A DNA stretch of 46,172 bases from a virus. The stretch covers positions 1 through 46,172 of the IMG/VR virus record IMGVR_UViG_3300035670_012355; one strand, written 5' to 3'. A program made the position numbers and the translations under genes. Under the pieces are notes generated by a model. That model made no database searches and was not told where the DNA came from. It was given only the letters and a program-made list of their open reading frames with translations. How positions within the stretch are numbered: position 1 is the first letter of the stretch; each line of letters starts with the position of its first letter. Below are positions 6,418-14,983 of this stretch, piece after piece.

Positions 6418-6734
6418 TATCCAATGTCTACAACATCTAGACCAGCAGTATCTGGTGTAGATTCATCTTCATCAAAATTTTGAAATTCAGCCTTACTAGA
6501 TCCCTTTTTAGGTTTATCTTTAATAATGTACTGAATGAATTGTTTTTCTTCCATGATTACAACATCAGTGTAGGAATGGTCACCCTCCCCACGTTGTACG
6601 GTAACACCGCGTTTACGACCAACATCTGAACAGCTTACACAGTGCTTTGTGTTAGGTAGGATTTCAAGACGTTTTGGGTGAATTGGCTCACCGCATCCAA
6701 GACATTCTACAATCATAATTTCATTTTGTACCAT
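6417..6734 (-). CDS. DksA/TraR-like zinc-finger protein
   Basis: A 105-residue protein. Residues 11-35 read CLGCGEPIHPKRLE followed by KHCVSCSD, giving C-x2-C-x17-C-x2-C, the C4 zinc finger of the DksA/TraR family, including the GEPI and RLE signature. The long N-terminal coiled coil of DksA is missing and the C-terminal half is acidic. Family members bind RNA polymerase in the secondary channel, so a role in steering host transcription is plausible. It follows its own promoter (6754-6785). Confidence 0.7.
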   Translation of the reverse strand: MVQNEIMIVECLGCGEPIHPKRLEILPNTKHCVSCSDVGRKRGVTVQRGEGDHSYTDVVIMEEKQFIQYIIKDKPKKGSSKAEFQNFDEDESTPDTAGLDVVDIG

Positions 6735-6753
6735 ACATATAACCTTTATTTTG

Positions 6754-6785
6754 TAAATATACGAACTATTCTTCGACCAGACAAA
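6754..6785 (-). promoter_or_regulatory. Promoter for the DksA-like gene
   Basis: Minus strand TTTGT-N19-TATATTTA, 19 bases before the ATG at 6734, followed by an AAATAAAGGTTAT leader. It overlaps the 3' end of the acidic protein gene that stops at 6766. Confidence 0.65.
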
Positions 6786-7158
6786 TTAAATCGTAAAGAT
6801 CTTCAGCTGTTTCTATAATGAATTGTTCATCACCATAGTTAACAATTTTATCTTCCTGATCTTCGGCTAGTGAATGTTCGTAAATATACCATAAAATTAC
6901 TTCTGCTACTTCATCGTCAAAAGTATAATAAATAAGACCCTCGAGTGATTTAGCAAATAAATCTTCCCAGCTCCAAAAATCCAAGCCAAACTTTTCTTGA
7001 GCTTCTCTAGAACGTAGGATAGCTTTTTTATAGTTGTCTACAAAAATAATAAAGTTCTTTCTGGTTAGAGCTTCAGGTGTAAGAACTTCTCCCTGTATTT
7101 CAACAGGAGTATCAAACATCTTTTGAAAGAATTTTTTAAAGTCCTTTTTAGGATCCAT
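6766..7158 (-). CDS. Acidic helical hypothetical protein
   Basis: A 130-residue protein with pronounced negative charge, especially in the second half, and a Trp-rich centre (FWSWEDLF). It is probably all helical. Acidic small phage proteins are often DNA mimics or inhibitors of host enzymes; no specific family is recognised. Confidence 0.6.
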   Translation of the reverse strand: MDPKKDFKKFFQKMFDTPVEIQGEVLTPEALTRKNFIIFVDNYKKAILRSREAQEKFGLDFWSWEDLFAKSLEGLIYYTFDDEVAEVILWYIYEHSLAEDQEDKIVNYGDEQFIIETAEDLYDLICLVEE

Positions 7159-7328
7159 TAGAGTACTTTTTTCTTACCTATAGCCCAGATTGAAAGAAAC
7201 GTTTTTAGTGGAAGACGTTTTTGAGCAGCAAATTCTTTGGCAGCTACTAATCTTGATGTAGTTAAAGCCTTACCTAATATCTCTTTATTAGGATCATTTT
7301 TAACATAATAATAACAATAGGTAATCAT
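7158..7328 (-). CDS. Small basic hypothetical protein
   Basis: A 56-residue protein from the ATG at 7328, coupled by TAATG to the acidic protein gene. The start is Tyr-rich; the C-terminal half is basic (IGKKKVL). No family recognised. Confidence 0.55.
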   Translation of the reverse strand: MITYCYYYVKNDPNKEILGKALTTSRLVAAKEFAAQKRLPLKTFLSIWAIGKKKVL

Positions 7329-7639
7329 AGTCTGGATTTTAGGTTTACTAATTCACTACATTGAGTGTAATCTTCTAATTTTTCATAGTGTTTAATAGCT
7401 TTATTTAGGAACGTTTTATAGTGTTCTTTTTTAATAGCTACTGTTACATTATAATTTTGTATACTAAATATTACACATTCACTTTTATTTTTACGAATAG
7501 CCTGCTTAATGGCCGCTATTGCGTTCTTGAACATAAATGTAATAAATTCTTCTTTAGAAGCCAACTCAAATAATTCTTCTGGGTCTTCATACTTGATTTC
7601 TAGGTCAAGTGGAAACTCTAATTTAAATTTCTGTTCCAT
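7325..7639 (-). CDS. Hypothetical protein
   Basis: A 104-residue protein with an acidic N-terminal part and a helical basic C-terminal part. Its ATG lies inside the end of the glycosyltransferase gene (17-base overlap), so it is the last gene of the sugar operon or the first of the small-gene block. No family recognised. Confidence 0.6.
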   Translation of the reverse strand: MEQKFKLEFPLDLEIKYEDPEELFELASKEEFITFMFKNAIAAIKQAIRKNKSECVIFSIQNYNVTVAIKKEHYKTFLNKAIKHYEKLEDYTQCSELVNLKSRL

Positions 7640-8378
7640 GAAAATAAATATTTAAGACATTAATACATTTAAATGTAAATGGGTGATTTACATAAGCCAA
7701 ATAATCATGAAACACATCTGGTGAATTTTCTTTAGGGCTTATTTCTAATTGGATTTTTACCTTATCTATAAACCTGTATAAATCTAAATTATAGGGTTCA
7801 TAACTAGCTCTTTTAATAGTATCACCTAACCAATTATCTACTAAAGCATGTGGGCTAATAGTTCCCCATATTTGTTTTAAATCTTTAGGAAAAATAGGAA
7901 ATATAAAATCACAAGGGTGAATACCTACACTATTCCAAGAATCAGCTTCAAAATGCCTCATACCTGTAGGTTTATTCTTTAATTCAACTATAGTACCATC
8001 TTCATAGAGTTCCTGATAGTTAAGAAAATAAACTTTAAATTGGGTTAGATAATTAGTTAAAAGTGAATTCCAATTATTAGTTAACATAGGACTATCATCA
8101 CCTATAGCTAAAATATAATTACCTTTAGCTAGGTCAATCATATCGTTAACGTGTTCATGTAAACTAGAATATCCTTGTTTTCTAGAACTAACAATAAATC
8201 TTATATATTCACTATTAACTGTAGAGATATAATTTAAAGTATTAATATCATCAAAATCAACTTTAACTATAACCTCAAAATTATTTAGTGATAAATCTGC
8301 TTTATCAAAATATGAATTAATAGTTGATTTTAATTTTTCTACATTATCTCTAGTGTTAATTACTACTGAGATGAGCAT
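7623..8378 (-). CDS. GT-A fold glycosyltransferase (GT2-like)
   Basis: A 251-residue protein. The first residues (LISVVINTRDNVEKLKSTI) match the N-terminal strand and helix of family 2 glycosyltransferases; an acidic GDD at residues 93-95 after YILAIG corresponds to the metal and sugar-nucleotide binding DxD motif. It should transfer a sugar from a nucleotide donor, probably in the cytoplasm. It is the last transferase of the sugar operon, 1 base from the next upstream gene. Confidence 0.8.
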   Translation of the reverse strand: MLISVVINTRDNVEKLKSTINSYFDKADLSLNNFEVIVKVDFDDINTLNYISTVNSEYIRFIVSSRKQGYSSLHEHVNDMIDLAKGNYILAIGDDSPMLTNNWNSLLTNYLTQFKVYFLNYQELYEDGTIVELKNKPTGMRHFEADSWNSVGIHPCDFIFPIFPKDLKQIWGTISPHALVDNWLGDTIKRASYEPYNLDLYRFIDKVKIQLEISPKENSPDVFHDYLAYVNHPFTFKCINVLNIYFHGTEI

Positions 8379-8379
8379 T

Positions 8380-9228
8380 TTAAATTGTTTCGTATTCTAT
8401 TTCTATTCCGTTCAATCCCCAATTTTCAGTATTTTCTGATTCGGTAAAATATTCTACCCATTTCCATGGATCATTATATTTTTGTTTTGAAGGAGAACTA
8501 CCATCATTACCCATACCTAAATGAGACATATGATATAAGGGAACATCATATATTGCTTCCAAATTAAATCCATTTAATACAGCTTTTTTCTGAATATTGG
8601 TGTCTGGGAAGCAAGCGTAATACATATTTTCTTCGTACCCTTTAATAGTATTCCAAACGTGTTTAGATGCTAATTGGAAGTCTCCACAACAATTAATTAT
8701 ACTATACCTGTCATTAGGGGTTACTTGAGCATAAAATCTTCTTTCTTCTGTGGTTTGATCTAAAATGTCTCTATATTCTCTCCACTTATCAAAACCAAAT
8801 TTAGCTACGTCTTCTATTTCTATGTCTCTACGAGATAAAGTATAAAATGTATTTTTATCAGCTTTAGCTAAAAATGCTTCAAATGTTTCTCTTTTAGGAG
8901 CGATAATGTCAATTGTAGTATTGACTATCCAATCTGCATCTGTTCTTCTAACTACTAGATTAGGTGGTATAAGTCCATTTACTACACTAGCATCAGATGG
9001 AGTTAGTTGAGAAGCTATACTAGGAGGGATAATTACGTGTTTGATTTTACCTTGTTTGATAATTCTATCTTCAAGTTTCCAAAGTAAAGATCCTTTATCT
9101 TCTGGGGAGTTCCAATCAACATACCATACCTCATCAAAGGTTTCTACCATTGAATTGATACAAGTAACTACTCTATCGTCTTCTTTATATCCGTCATTTC
9201 GACTGTATATTATAACTGCGGTTTTCAT
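8380..9228 (-). CDS. Glycosyltransferase-like protein
   Basis: A 282-residue protein starting at the ATG at 9228, which overlaps the kinase stop as ATGA; an upstream alternative start would intrude into the kinase. The N terminus TAVIIYSRND resembles GT2 enzymes, and residues 97-99 form DAD within RRTDADW, a DxD-type motif. The C-terminal third is rich in Trp, Tyr and His, as in acceptor domains of GT-A enzymes. The donor is unknown. Confidence 0.7.
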   Translation of the reverse strand: MKTAVIIYSRNDGYKEDDRVVTCINSMVETFDEVWYVDWNSPEDKGSLLWKLEDRIIKQGKIKHVIIPPSIASQLTPSDASVVNGLIPPNLVVRRTDADWIVNTTIDIIAPKRETFEAFLAKADKNTFYTLSRRDIEIEDVAKFGFDKWREYRDILDQTTEERRFYAQVTPNDRYSIINCCGDFQLASKHVWNTIKGYEENMYYACFPDTNIQKKAVLNGFNLEAIYDVPLYHMSHLGMGNDGSSPSKQKYNDPWKWVEYFTESENTENWGLNGIEIEYETI

Positions 9229-9956
9229 ATAGTTGATACTCCTAATTTTTGGACTACAGTGGTTGTACATTCTTGAGCAAATTGGATTGCTTGTTCTATG
9301 TTTTGAGTTCGAACATATTCTACTACTAATCCTGCTAAGAATGTATCTCCAGCACCTGAAACATCTTTTACTGGTACTTCTTGGGTTGGGTAATTTTTAT
9401 TTTGATAGTTACAACCATATTTTCCTCTAGTTACAATAGTTTTATCTTGAAGAACAGTATCATTATCTATTTGTTCTTTACTTTTATTATATTCTACAGA
9501 GTTAATTTTAATAAAATTAACATGGTGAGCCCAATTACCTAGTATTTTTTTAGTATCTAAAAATATTGTGCTTTGATAAAGTTGAGATATCATTTTAATA
9601 TCTTCTTCACTTAAAAATCCTTTACAATAATCTGAGATTACAACAGCATCATATTTGTTTAAAAGTAAAGATGAAAGATTAAAGGCTTCACAAGTATCAT
9701 TTTCATCCACTCGTAAGAGCATATGATTGTACTTAGAACAAACATATCTTACTTTACGAATTTCAGTTTGGTTAGTTACAAAATCAACATCAGCTCCTAG
9801 TGCTTTCAAGTTAGCTACAACATTACCTGCCATACCTGGGTTAGAAGTTTCTCTATCAGGTTTAATTACAGGAACAGGTGCTTCAGGTGCTAATCTATTT
9901 ACTTCACCATACCTAAAAATATCTGTACAACTATCTCCTATAACTAGTATTTTCAT
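9225..9956 (-). CDS. PfkB-family kinase, similar to the heptose kinase half of HldE
   Basis: A 243-residue protein. It follows the HldE/RfaE kinase domain almost throughout: VIGDSCTD at the start, LAPEAPVPVI (residues 22-31), PGMAGNVVANL (40-50), VISDYCKG (106-113) and the catalytic GAGD at 201-204, ending at KLGVSTI exactly where HldE's kinase domain ends. HldE phosphorylates D-glycero-D-manno-heptose 7-phosphate at C1. The nucleotidyltransferase domain is missing and about 50-70 residues of the usual kinase are lost from the middle. It suggests a heptose- or hexose-phosphate kinase step in the cassette. Overlaps both neighbours by ATGA. Confidence 0.8.
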   Translation of the reverse strand: MKILVIGDSCTDIFRYGEVNRLAPEAPVPVIKPDRETSNPGMAGNVVANLKALGADVDFVTNQTEIRKVRYVCSKYNHMLLRVDENDTCEAFNLSSLLLNKYDAVVISDYCKGFLSEEDIKMISQLYQSTIFLDTKKILGNWAHHVNFIKINSVEYNKSKEQIDNDTVLQDKTIVTRGKYGCNYQNKNYPTQEVPVKDVSGAGDTFLAGLVVEYVRTQNIEQAIQFAQECTTTVVQKLGVSTI

Positions 9957-11005
9957 CGTCTTAAAAACTTACGTCCTGAATTTACTCTATCTCTCCAGTA
10001 TTGCAAAAGGTCATTCATGGTTTGTTCAAAAGTATACTCTGGTTTCCAATCTGTATGATTTTGAAACTTAGTAGTGTCAGGTACTTGTAAATCAGCATCA
10101 ATTGGTCTTAGACGTTCTGGGTCAGTTACAATCTCAATATTTTTAACTGTTGATTGACTGATCAAATAGTTAAGCATATCAGCAATTTTACAAGTATAGG
10201 TACCTCCAATGTTATAATATTCACCTGAAGTAGGATTAATAGTAACTAACATATGATATGCTTTAACAGCATCTCTTACATCAGCATATGTTCTAAGTGA
10301 ATCTAGATTACCAACATAAATTTTAGGTTCTTGTAATCCCGCTTCAATCATAGCAATTTGTTTAGCAAATGTTGATTCTGAGAATACATCACCTCGTCTT
10401 GGGCCTGTATGAGTAAACATACGAGTAGTCATAATAGTCATCCCATATGCTTCAGCATAATAACGACCTACTAGATCAGTTCCTACTTTTGAAATAGCAT
10501 AAGGTGAAGCTGGGTGGAATGTTGTTTCTTCTCCAATTGGTAATTTTTCTTTAGGTACTCGACCAAATACCTCACTTGAAGCACAAACATGAATTGTAGC
10601 ATTTTTATAGTAGGATTTACGAAGAGCCTCTAATAAATTAGCTGTACCTAAAATATTTGTTTGAAGTGTTTCAATTGGTGCATCAAAACTAGTTTGTGGA
10701 TAGGATTGAGCTGCTAAATGAAATACATAATTAGGTCTAGATTTGTCTACAGCTGTAATAAGTGAAGCCAAATCATTTAAATCACCATAAATAAGTTCAA
10801 CACGTTCTTTTTTATTGATTTCGTCTGCTAAATGTTCAATATTATCTAGAGGTTCATTCCAACGAGCTAAACCATAAATTTTCCAGTCAGTATTGGCTAA
10901 CAGGTAGTCGGTCAAATGTGAACCGACCATCCCTGTTATACCTGTAATAAAAACATTACTTACTTTAGGTTCGTAAGTATCAGGCACACAATCTGAAACT
11001 CCCAT
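9953..11005 (-). CDS. SDR sugar dehydratase/reductase, GMD/Rmd-like
   Basis: A 350-residue extended short-chain dehydrogenase. GITGMVG (residues 22-28) binds NAD(P); ASSEVFG and YAISK (Tyr169, Lys173) form the active site. PRRGDVF, VGNLDSLRTYADVRD and DPERLRPIDADL are signatures shared by GDP-mannose 4,6-dehydratase and GDP-4-keto-6-deoxymannose reductase (Rmd). It therefore probably makes or reduces a GDP-4-keto-6-deoxyhexose. The Tyr-x3-Lys dyad is intact, unlike in the two SDR genes upstream. Confidence 0.85.
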   Translation of the reverse strand: MGVSDCVPDTYEPKVSNVFITGITGMVGSHLTDYLLANTDWKIYGLARWNEPLDNIEHLADEINKKERVELIYGDLNDLASLITAVDKSRPNYVFHLAAQSYPQTSFDAPIETLQTNILGTANLLEALRKSYYKNATIHVCASSEVFGRVPKEKLPIGEETTFHPASPYAISKVGTDLVGRYYAEAYGMTIMTTRMFTHTGPRRGDVFSESTFAKQIAMIEAGLQEPKIYVGNLDSLRTYADVRDAVKAYHMLVTINPTSGEYYNIGGTYTCKIADMLNYLISQSTVKNIEIVTDPERLRPIDADLQVPDTTKFQNHTDWKPEYTFEQTMNDLLQYWRDRVNSGRKFLRR

Positions 11006-11964
11006 TACTTATTATTTTTATACCACTCAATAGTTTTTTCTAGACCTGCTCTAAGATCATGTTTAGCAGTCCATCCTAGTTCATTTTTAATTCTAGATAC
11101 ATCTACTAAACGAATAGGAATCATAGTGGGTTTAGTTACATCATAATTAAATTCTGGTTTGTAACCGTAAATGTCAGTAATGGTTTCTACTAATTCTGTT
11201 ACTGTTGTACCCTTACCTGTGGCAGCATTATAAGGACGTCCTGTAGGTGCTTTTTCAACTACAGTCATAACTGCGTCTACAACATCATCTACATAAATAA
11301 AATCACGCATTTGAGAACCATCACCCCATACTTCAAATGGATTCATACCAGCATCAGCTTTTAAAATCAACTGAGGAATAGCATGACCATTTTCATTAAA
11401 AGCATCATGTGGACCGTAAATAGCAGTAGTACGAACTACACCAAATTTAGTTTCTGAAATGTCTTGGTAATATTGGATTACTTTTTCTACGTAACGCTTC
11501 ATCCAACCTACTCCTCTATAGAGTTTGTGTGGATTAGAATCATATGCTTCATCTTCATTTACTGGGTGTGAAACATCTGGGTACATAGTTGAGCTACCAA
11601 TAAAGCCAAATAATGGAGTTTTACTTCTAACAGCAGCATCAATCATATTAATTGATGTAAACAAATTATTTCGAACCAAATCAAGAGCATTACTGTATTC
11701 AGTTTGGCCCTTAGCTCCTCTAATAAATGCTACAAAATTAAAAACAACTTCAATACCTTCTAAAACACGCATGCAATCTTCATGCTTCATAAGGTCAGCC
11801 TTTACTACTTCAAGATTAGAATGTGATTCGATTTTCAAATTTCTATTCTCAAAAACAGTTGCTCTAACAAAAGCACCTTCATCTAATAGACGTTTAACTG
11901 CAGCATGACCTGTGATGCCCGCAGCACCAGTTACTAAAACCTTTTTACCTGTATAAAAACCCAT
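11005..11964 (-). CDS. SDR nucleotide-sugar epimerase/reductase with displaced catalytic Tyr
   Basis: A 319-residue extended SDR: GAAGITG (13-19), GSSTMYP (123-129), RDFIYVDD, a C-terminal substrate region and the closing pattern of WcaG/GalE-like enzymes. It acts on a nucleotide sugar. The position four residues before Lys156, where the catalytic Tyr is expected, is Val; the nearest Tyr is 149 (Tyr-x6-Lys). That is odd and may reflect a subfamily with a shifted active site or a non-standard reaction. TAATG coupling to the next gene. Confidence 0.85.
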   Translation of the reverse strand: MGFYTGKKVLVTGAAGITGHAAVKRLLDEGAFVRATVFENRNLKIESHSNLEVVKADLMKHEDCMRVLEGIEVVFNFVAFIRGAKGQTEYSNALDLVRNNLFTSINMIDAAVRSKTPLFGFIGSSTMYPDVSHPVNEDEAYDSNPHKLYRGVGWMKRYVEKVIQYYQDISETKFGVVRTTAIYGPHDAFNENGHAIPQLILKADAGMNPFEVWGDGSQMRDFIYVDDVVDAVMTVVEKAPTGRPYNAATGKGTTVTELVETITDIYGYKPEFNYDVTKPTMIPIRLVDVSRIKNELGWTAKHDLRAGLEKTIEWYKNNK

Positions 11965-11966
11965 AA

Positions 11967-12929
11967 TTATTTGTTTAAAGCATTAAATTGTTTATTAATT
12001 TTATCTTGGTTGTTTAGATACCATTCAATAGTACTTTCAACTCCTTCTTTAATAGAGATTTCAGGATAAAAACCATACGAATTGGCTCTTTCCATACTAA
12101 ACAAACGCTTAGCATCTCCAGAAGGTTTTTCAGGCGACCACTGAATTGGTTTATCAAAGTAATTAGCTACAACCTCAGCTATTTCTTTAATTGTTACTCC
12201 TGCACCTGAACCTAAATTAACAGGTTGAGTAATTTTATTTTCTACCATATGAATCATACCACGAGCAACATCTCGAGCATGAATAAAATCACGGATTGGA
12301 GATCCATCACCCCATACTTCTAGAACTTCATTTTGGTGAGCTTTTCTAATAAGTGAAGGTACAACCATAGCATTTTTTAGATCAAAGTTGTCGTATGGGC
12401 CATAAACGTTAGCTGGTCTTACAATTGAACAAATACCTTCACCTCTTTGTTTAGCATAAGCTTCACATTGCAATTCACCCATTCGTTTAGCCCAACCACC
12501 ATACCAATCATTAGGTGAAGGTGATCCTTTCCAAACATCATCTTCATAAAATACTTCAGCTGGGGTATAGACACCTACTGTGCTAGTGTATAGGTACCAT
12601 TTAACATTGGCTTTCATAGCTGCTTCTAACATGTTAGTGTTAAATTGCATCATAGGACCCATAATGTCAGCTGGTTGTTCCATTGTTACTTTAGGGGAAC
12701 ATTTGATACCTACAAGATTAAAGACATAATCCTTACCCCAACAAATCTTTTCACATTGATCAAAATAAAGTAGGTTAGCTTTTACAAAACCTACCCCAAG
12801 AGGTAAATCTTTTGGCTCGTTAAGATCGGCTACAGTTACTTGAGCACCTCTTTCTACTAGTAAATCTACTAATTGACGCCCAATCATACCGGCACCACCA
12901 GTTACTAAAACTTTTTGATTTTTAAACAT
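11967..12929 (-). CDS. SDR nucleotide-sugar epimerase/dehydratase
   Basis: A 320-residue extended SDR with GGAGMIG (11-17), a Thr-Ser-Thr strand near 115, IVRPANVYGPYD and GSPIRDFIHARDVA. It resembles GDP-fucose synthase-like and GalE-like enzymes that finish activated deoxysugars. The active site reads Tyr143-x4-Lys148 (WYGGWAK) instead of Tyr-x3-Lys, one residue longer than normal. It overlaps the aminotransferase-like gene by 8 bases, so the two are probably translated together. Confidence 0.85.
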   Translation of the reverse strand: MFKNQKVLVTGGAGMIGRQLVDLLVERGAQVTVADLNEPKDLPLGVGFVKANLLYFDQCEKICWGKDYVFNLVGIKCSPKVTMEQPADIMGPMMQFNTNMLEAAMKANVKWYLYTSTVGVYTPAEVFYEDDVWKGSPSPNDWYGGWAKRMGELQCEAYAKQRGEGICSIVRPANVYGPYDNFDLKNAMVVPSLIRKAHQNEVLEVWGDGSPIRDFIHARDVARGMIHMVENKITQPVNLGSGAGVTIKEIAEVVANYFDKPIQWSPEKPSGDAKRLFSMERANSYGFYPEISIKEGVESTIEWYLNNQDKINKQFNALNK

Positions 12930-14082
12930 TATTTAGTTTTTTACAAAGATTAATAATTTGTTCTTCAGTTAATTCAGGATGATTACCAACATACAAAGCA
13001 TGGTGGTGAACATAATTAGCGTGAGCTAAAGATCCATTTACACGATGTGGGAATTTTTTAAGATAGGGTTGTAGAGCCTGGTTACCACCACCTGCAGTTC
13101 CTAAACGGTATTCTACTCCTTCTTCTTCTAAAATACGACAAACATCTTTAAATTTATCTCTAGTAGAGCCTTGCATCATTAAAGGCAAAGCAAAATTACT
13201 ACTACCCTGAGTTGGGAATGAAGACATAAATTTAGAATTGTCAAGATTATTTAACCAAGTGTGCAAATTGCGGGTTCTTGCTTCTATATTGCTATCTAAA
13301 CGCTTCATCTGTTCAATACCCAAGACAGCGTTCAATTCTGTGGAACGCATATTAAACCCAGCTACAGCAAAAGTAAACAACGGATTTAGGTTAGGATATG
13401 TTAATTGATATTCAAGTTGCAACTCTTGAGATGCTTCTCTAGTCATTCCGTGTGAACGGAATAGTTTAGCTAAATCATAAAGCTTACTATCATTTACACA
13501 AACAGTACCACCTTCAATAGTAGTAATGTGGTGACCAAAATAAAATGAGAATAATGAAATATCTCCAAATGAACCTACTTTTTTACCTTTATAAGTAGCA
13601 CCATGTGCTTCACAACAGTCTTCAATTAACAACAAATCATGTTCTTTAGCTAACTGAATGATTTCTTCATTAATAGCATTGAATCCTAGAGTATGAACTA
13701 GTACAATTGCTTTTGTTTTAGAGGTAATAGCACGTTTAATATTTTCAGCTGTAATATTAAAATCATTTAGACTAACATCTACAATTACAGGAGTCATTCC
13801 AAGTTGGGCTACTGAAGCTAGATCTGAAACCCAACCAATTGGGGGAACAATTACTTCACCTTCACCTTTTAACTCTTTAACCATTGCAATTGAAATATAA
13901 TTTGCAGATGCTCCTGAGTTAACCATTACTGAGTGTTTAACGCCTAACCATTCAGACCAGATTTTTTCAAATTCTTTTACTTTAGCTCCGTTTGTAAAAC
14001 GCTCGCCATGTAAACAAAAATCTGCTAATACTTCTCTATCACCTTGAGTGATATTATCATTAATAAGGGGCCACTTAAACAT
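12922..14082 (-). CDS. DegT-fold PLP sugar 3-dehydratase (ColD/RfbH type)
   Basis: A 386-residue DegT/DnrJ/EryC1/StrS protein: NSGASAN (55-61), IEDCCEAHG with Asp155 for the PLP ring nitrogen, and the cofactor strand SFYFGHHITTIEGG. At the place of the lysine that forms the PLP aldimine there is His184/His185. This Lys-to-His change marks the 3-dehydratases ColD (GDP-colitose pathway) and RfbH/E1 (CDP-dideoxysugars), which remove the C3 hydroxyl from 4-keto-6-deoxy sugars. With the SDR genes next to it, this points to a 3,6-dideoxyhexose. Whether it needs PMP and glutamate (ColD) or a ferredoxin partner (RfbH) is not visible; no such partner is nearby. Confidence 0.85.
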   Translation of the reverse strand: MFKWPLINDNITQGDREVLADFCLHGERFTNGAKVKEFEKIWSEWLGVKHSVMVNSGASANYISIAMVKELKGEGEVIVPPIGWVSDLASVAQLGMTPVIVDVSLNDFNITAENIKRAITSKTKAIVLVHTLGFNAINEEIIQLAKEHDLLLIEDCCEAHGATYKGKKVGSFGDISLFSFYFGHHITTIEGGTVCVNDSKLYDLAKLFRSHGMTREASQELQLEYQLTYPNLNPLFTFAVAGFNMRSTELNAVLGIEQMKRLDSNIEARTRNLHTWLNNLDNSKFMSSFPTQGSSNFALPLMMQGSTRDKFKDVCRILEEEGVEYRLGTAGGGNQALQPYLKKFPHRVNGSLAHANYVHHHALYVGNHPELTEEQIINLCKKLNNV

Positions 14083-14983
14083 TTTTGATTTGTTTTAATT
14101 TTTCTAATATTTGTTCAGCACTCGGAGGTAAATTATCTACTGAGGGATGGAATCCAGCAGTTCGTGGTTCTAGGCCTAATGTATAAACTTTTTTACCAGT
14201 TGCCAAGCTTAATTCATTAGCTATACTACTAGCTGTTCCTTCTACATAATCATCATCTGTAACTAAACCACCGTATTTAGAATTATCTAAAGCTATTTTC
14301 CAACTATTTTCTACTATAAAAGGTTTAATCCAAAGTTGGTGAATAATATTTAATTTAATCCCTTCTTGTTCGGCTAATTGAACTAATTTTTTCATTTCTA
14401 AACGAGTTATAGAAATAGGGAATATAGTAAAATCAGCTACAGGATGAATTACATTATCTAATTCTTCAGTATTGTCGTATGATTTTCTATGTTCTGAAAC
14501 ATAGTAAGGATCATCATCAAGCATAAAAGAATCATAAGCATATTGGTATTCACCTGGGGTCATAGGAGCTATAACTTTAATTCCAGGCATACGGTGAGCC
14601 ATTGAATGGTGAGATGAACCTGCTACAGGACCTACTCCACCTTCCATAGCAATACTTCTTACAAAGATAGGACAGGGACGATTCCAAATTTCTTTAGATT
14701 TAGCAGCATAATTAACTACTGAAGCTAAATTATACCATTGGAATCCTTGATAACGAACTACATAAATTGGTCTGCCACCTGCTAAAGCAATACCAGTAGC
14801 AATAGCACCACCAGCAACATCAGCCATTGAAAATTCAACCATACCTTCTTCTTCATACATTTCAGGTAAAGTTCCACCTACCCAACCTACAGCTGTAAGG
14901 CATTGACCATAACATTTACCCTGATCTGTAGTAAGATGTTTACGAGTAATTTCTTTTATTGTATCTCTAACTGTTGCTGCCAT
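14075..14983 (-). CDS. Thiamine-diphosphate E1 beta-type subunit
   Basis: A 302-residue protein with the transketolase-like pyrimidine-binding domain: MVEFSMADVAGGAIATGIALAGG (split motif), FVRSIAMEGGVGP, HHSMAHRMPGIKVIAP and a C-terminal transketolase domain (about residues 195-300). It resembles the beta chain of 2-oxoacid dehydrogenase or acetoin dehydrogenase E1. It overlaps the alpha gene by 28 bases, so the two should form one heterotetrameric enzyme. There is no lipoyl E2 or E3 gene, and the position among sugar genes suggests transfer of a two-carbon unit to or from a sugar. Confidence 0.8.
   Translation of the reverse strand: MAATVRDTIKEITRKHLTTDQGKCYGQCLTAVGWVGGTLPEMYEEEGMVEFSMADVAGGAIATGIALAGGRPIYVVRYQGFQWYNLASVVNYAAKSKEIWNRPCPIFVRSIAMEGGVGPVAGSSHHSMAHRMPGIKVIAPMTPGEYQYAYDSFMLDDDPYYVSEHRKSYDNTEELDNVIHPVADFTIFPISITRLEMKKLVQLAEQEGIKLNIIHQLWIKPFIVENSWKIALDNSKYGGLVTDDDYVEGTASSIANELSLATGKKVYTLGLEPRTAGFHPSVDNLPPSAEQILEKLKQIKNV

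Noticed and set aside
11525-11908. Plus-strand 127-residue frame
   Set aside because: It is antisense to a well-supported SDR gene and has no motif.
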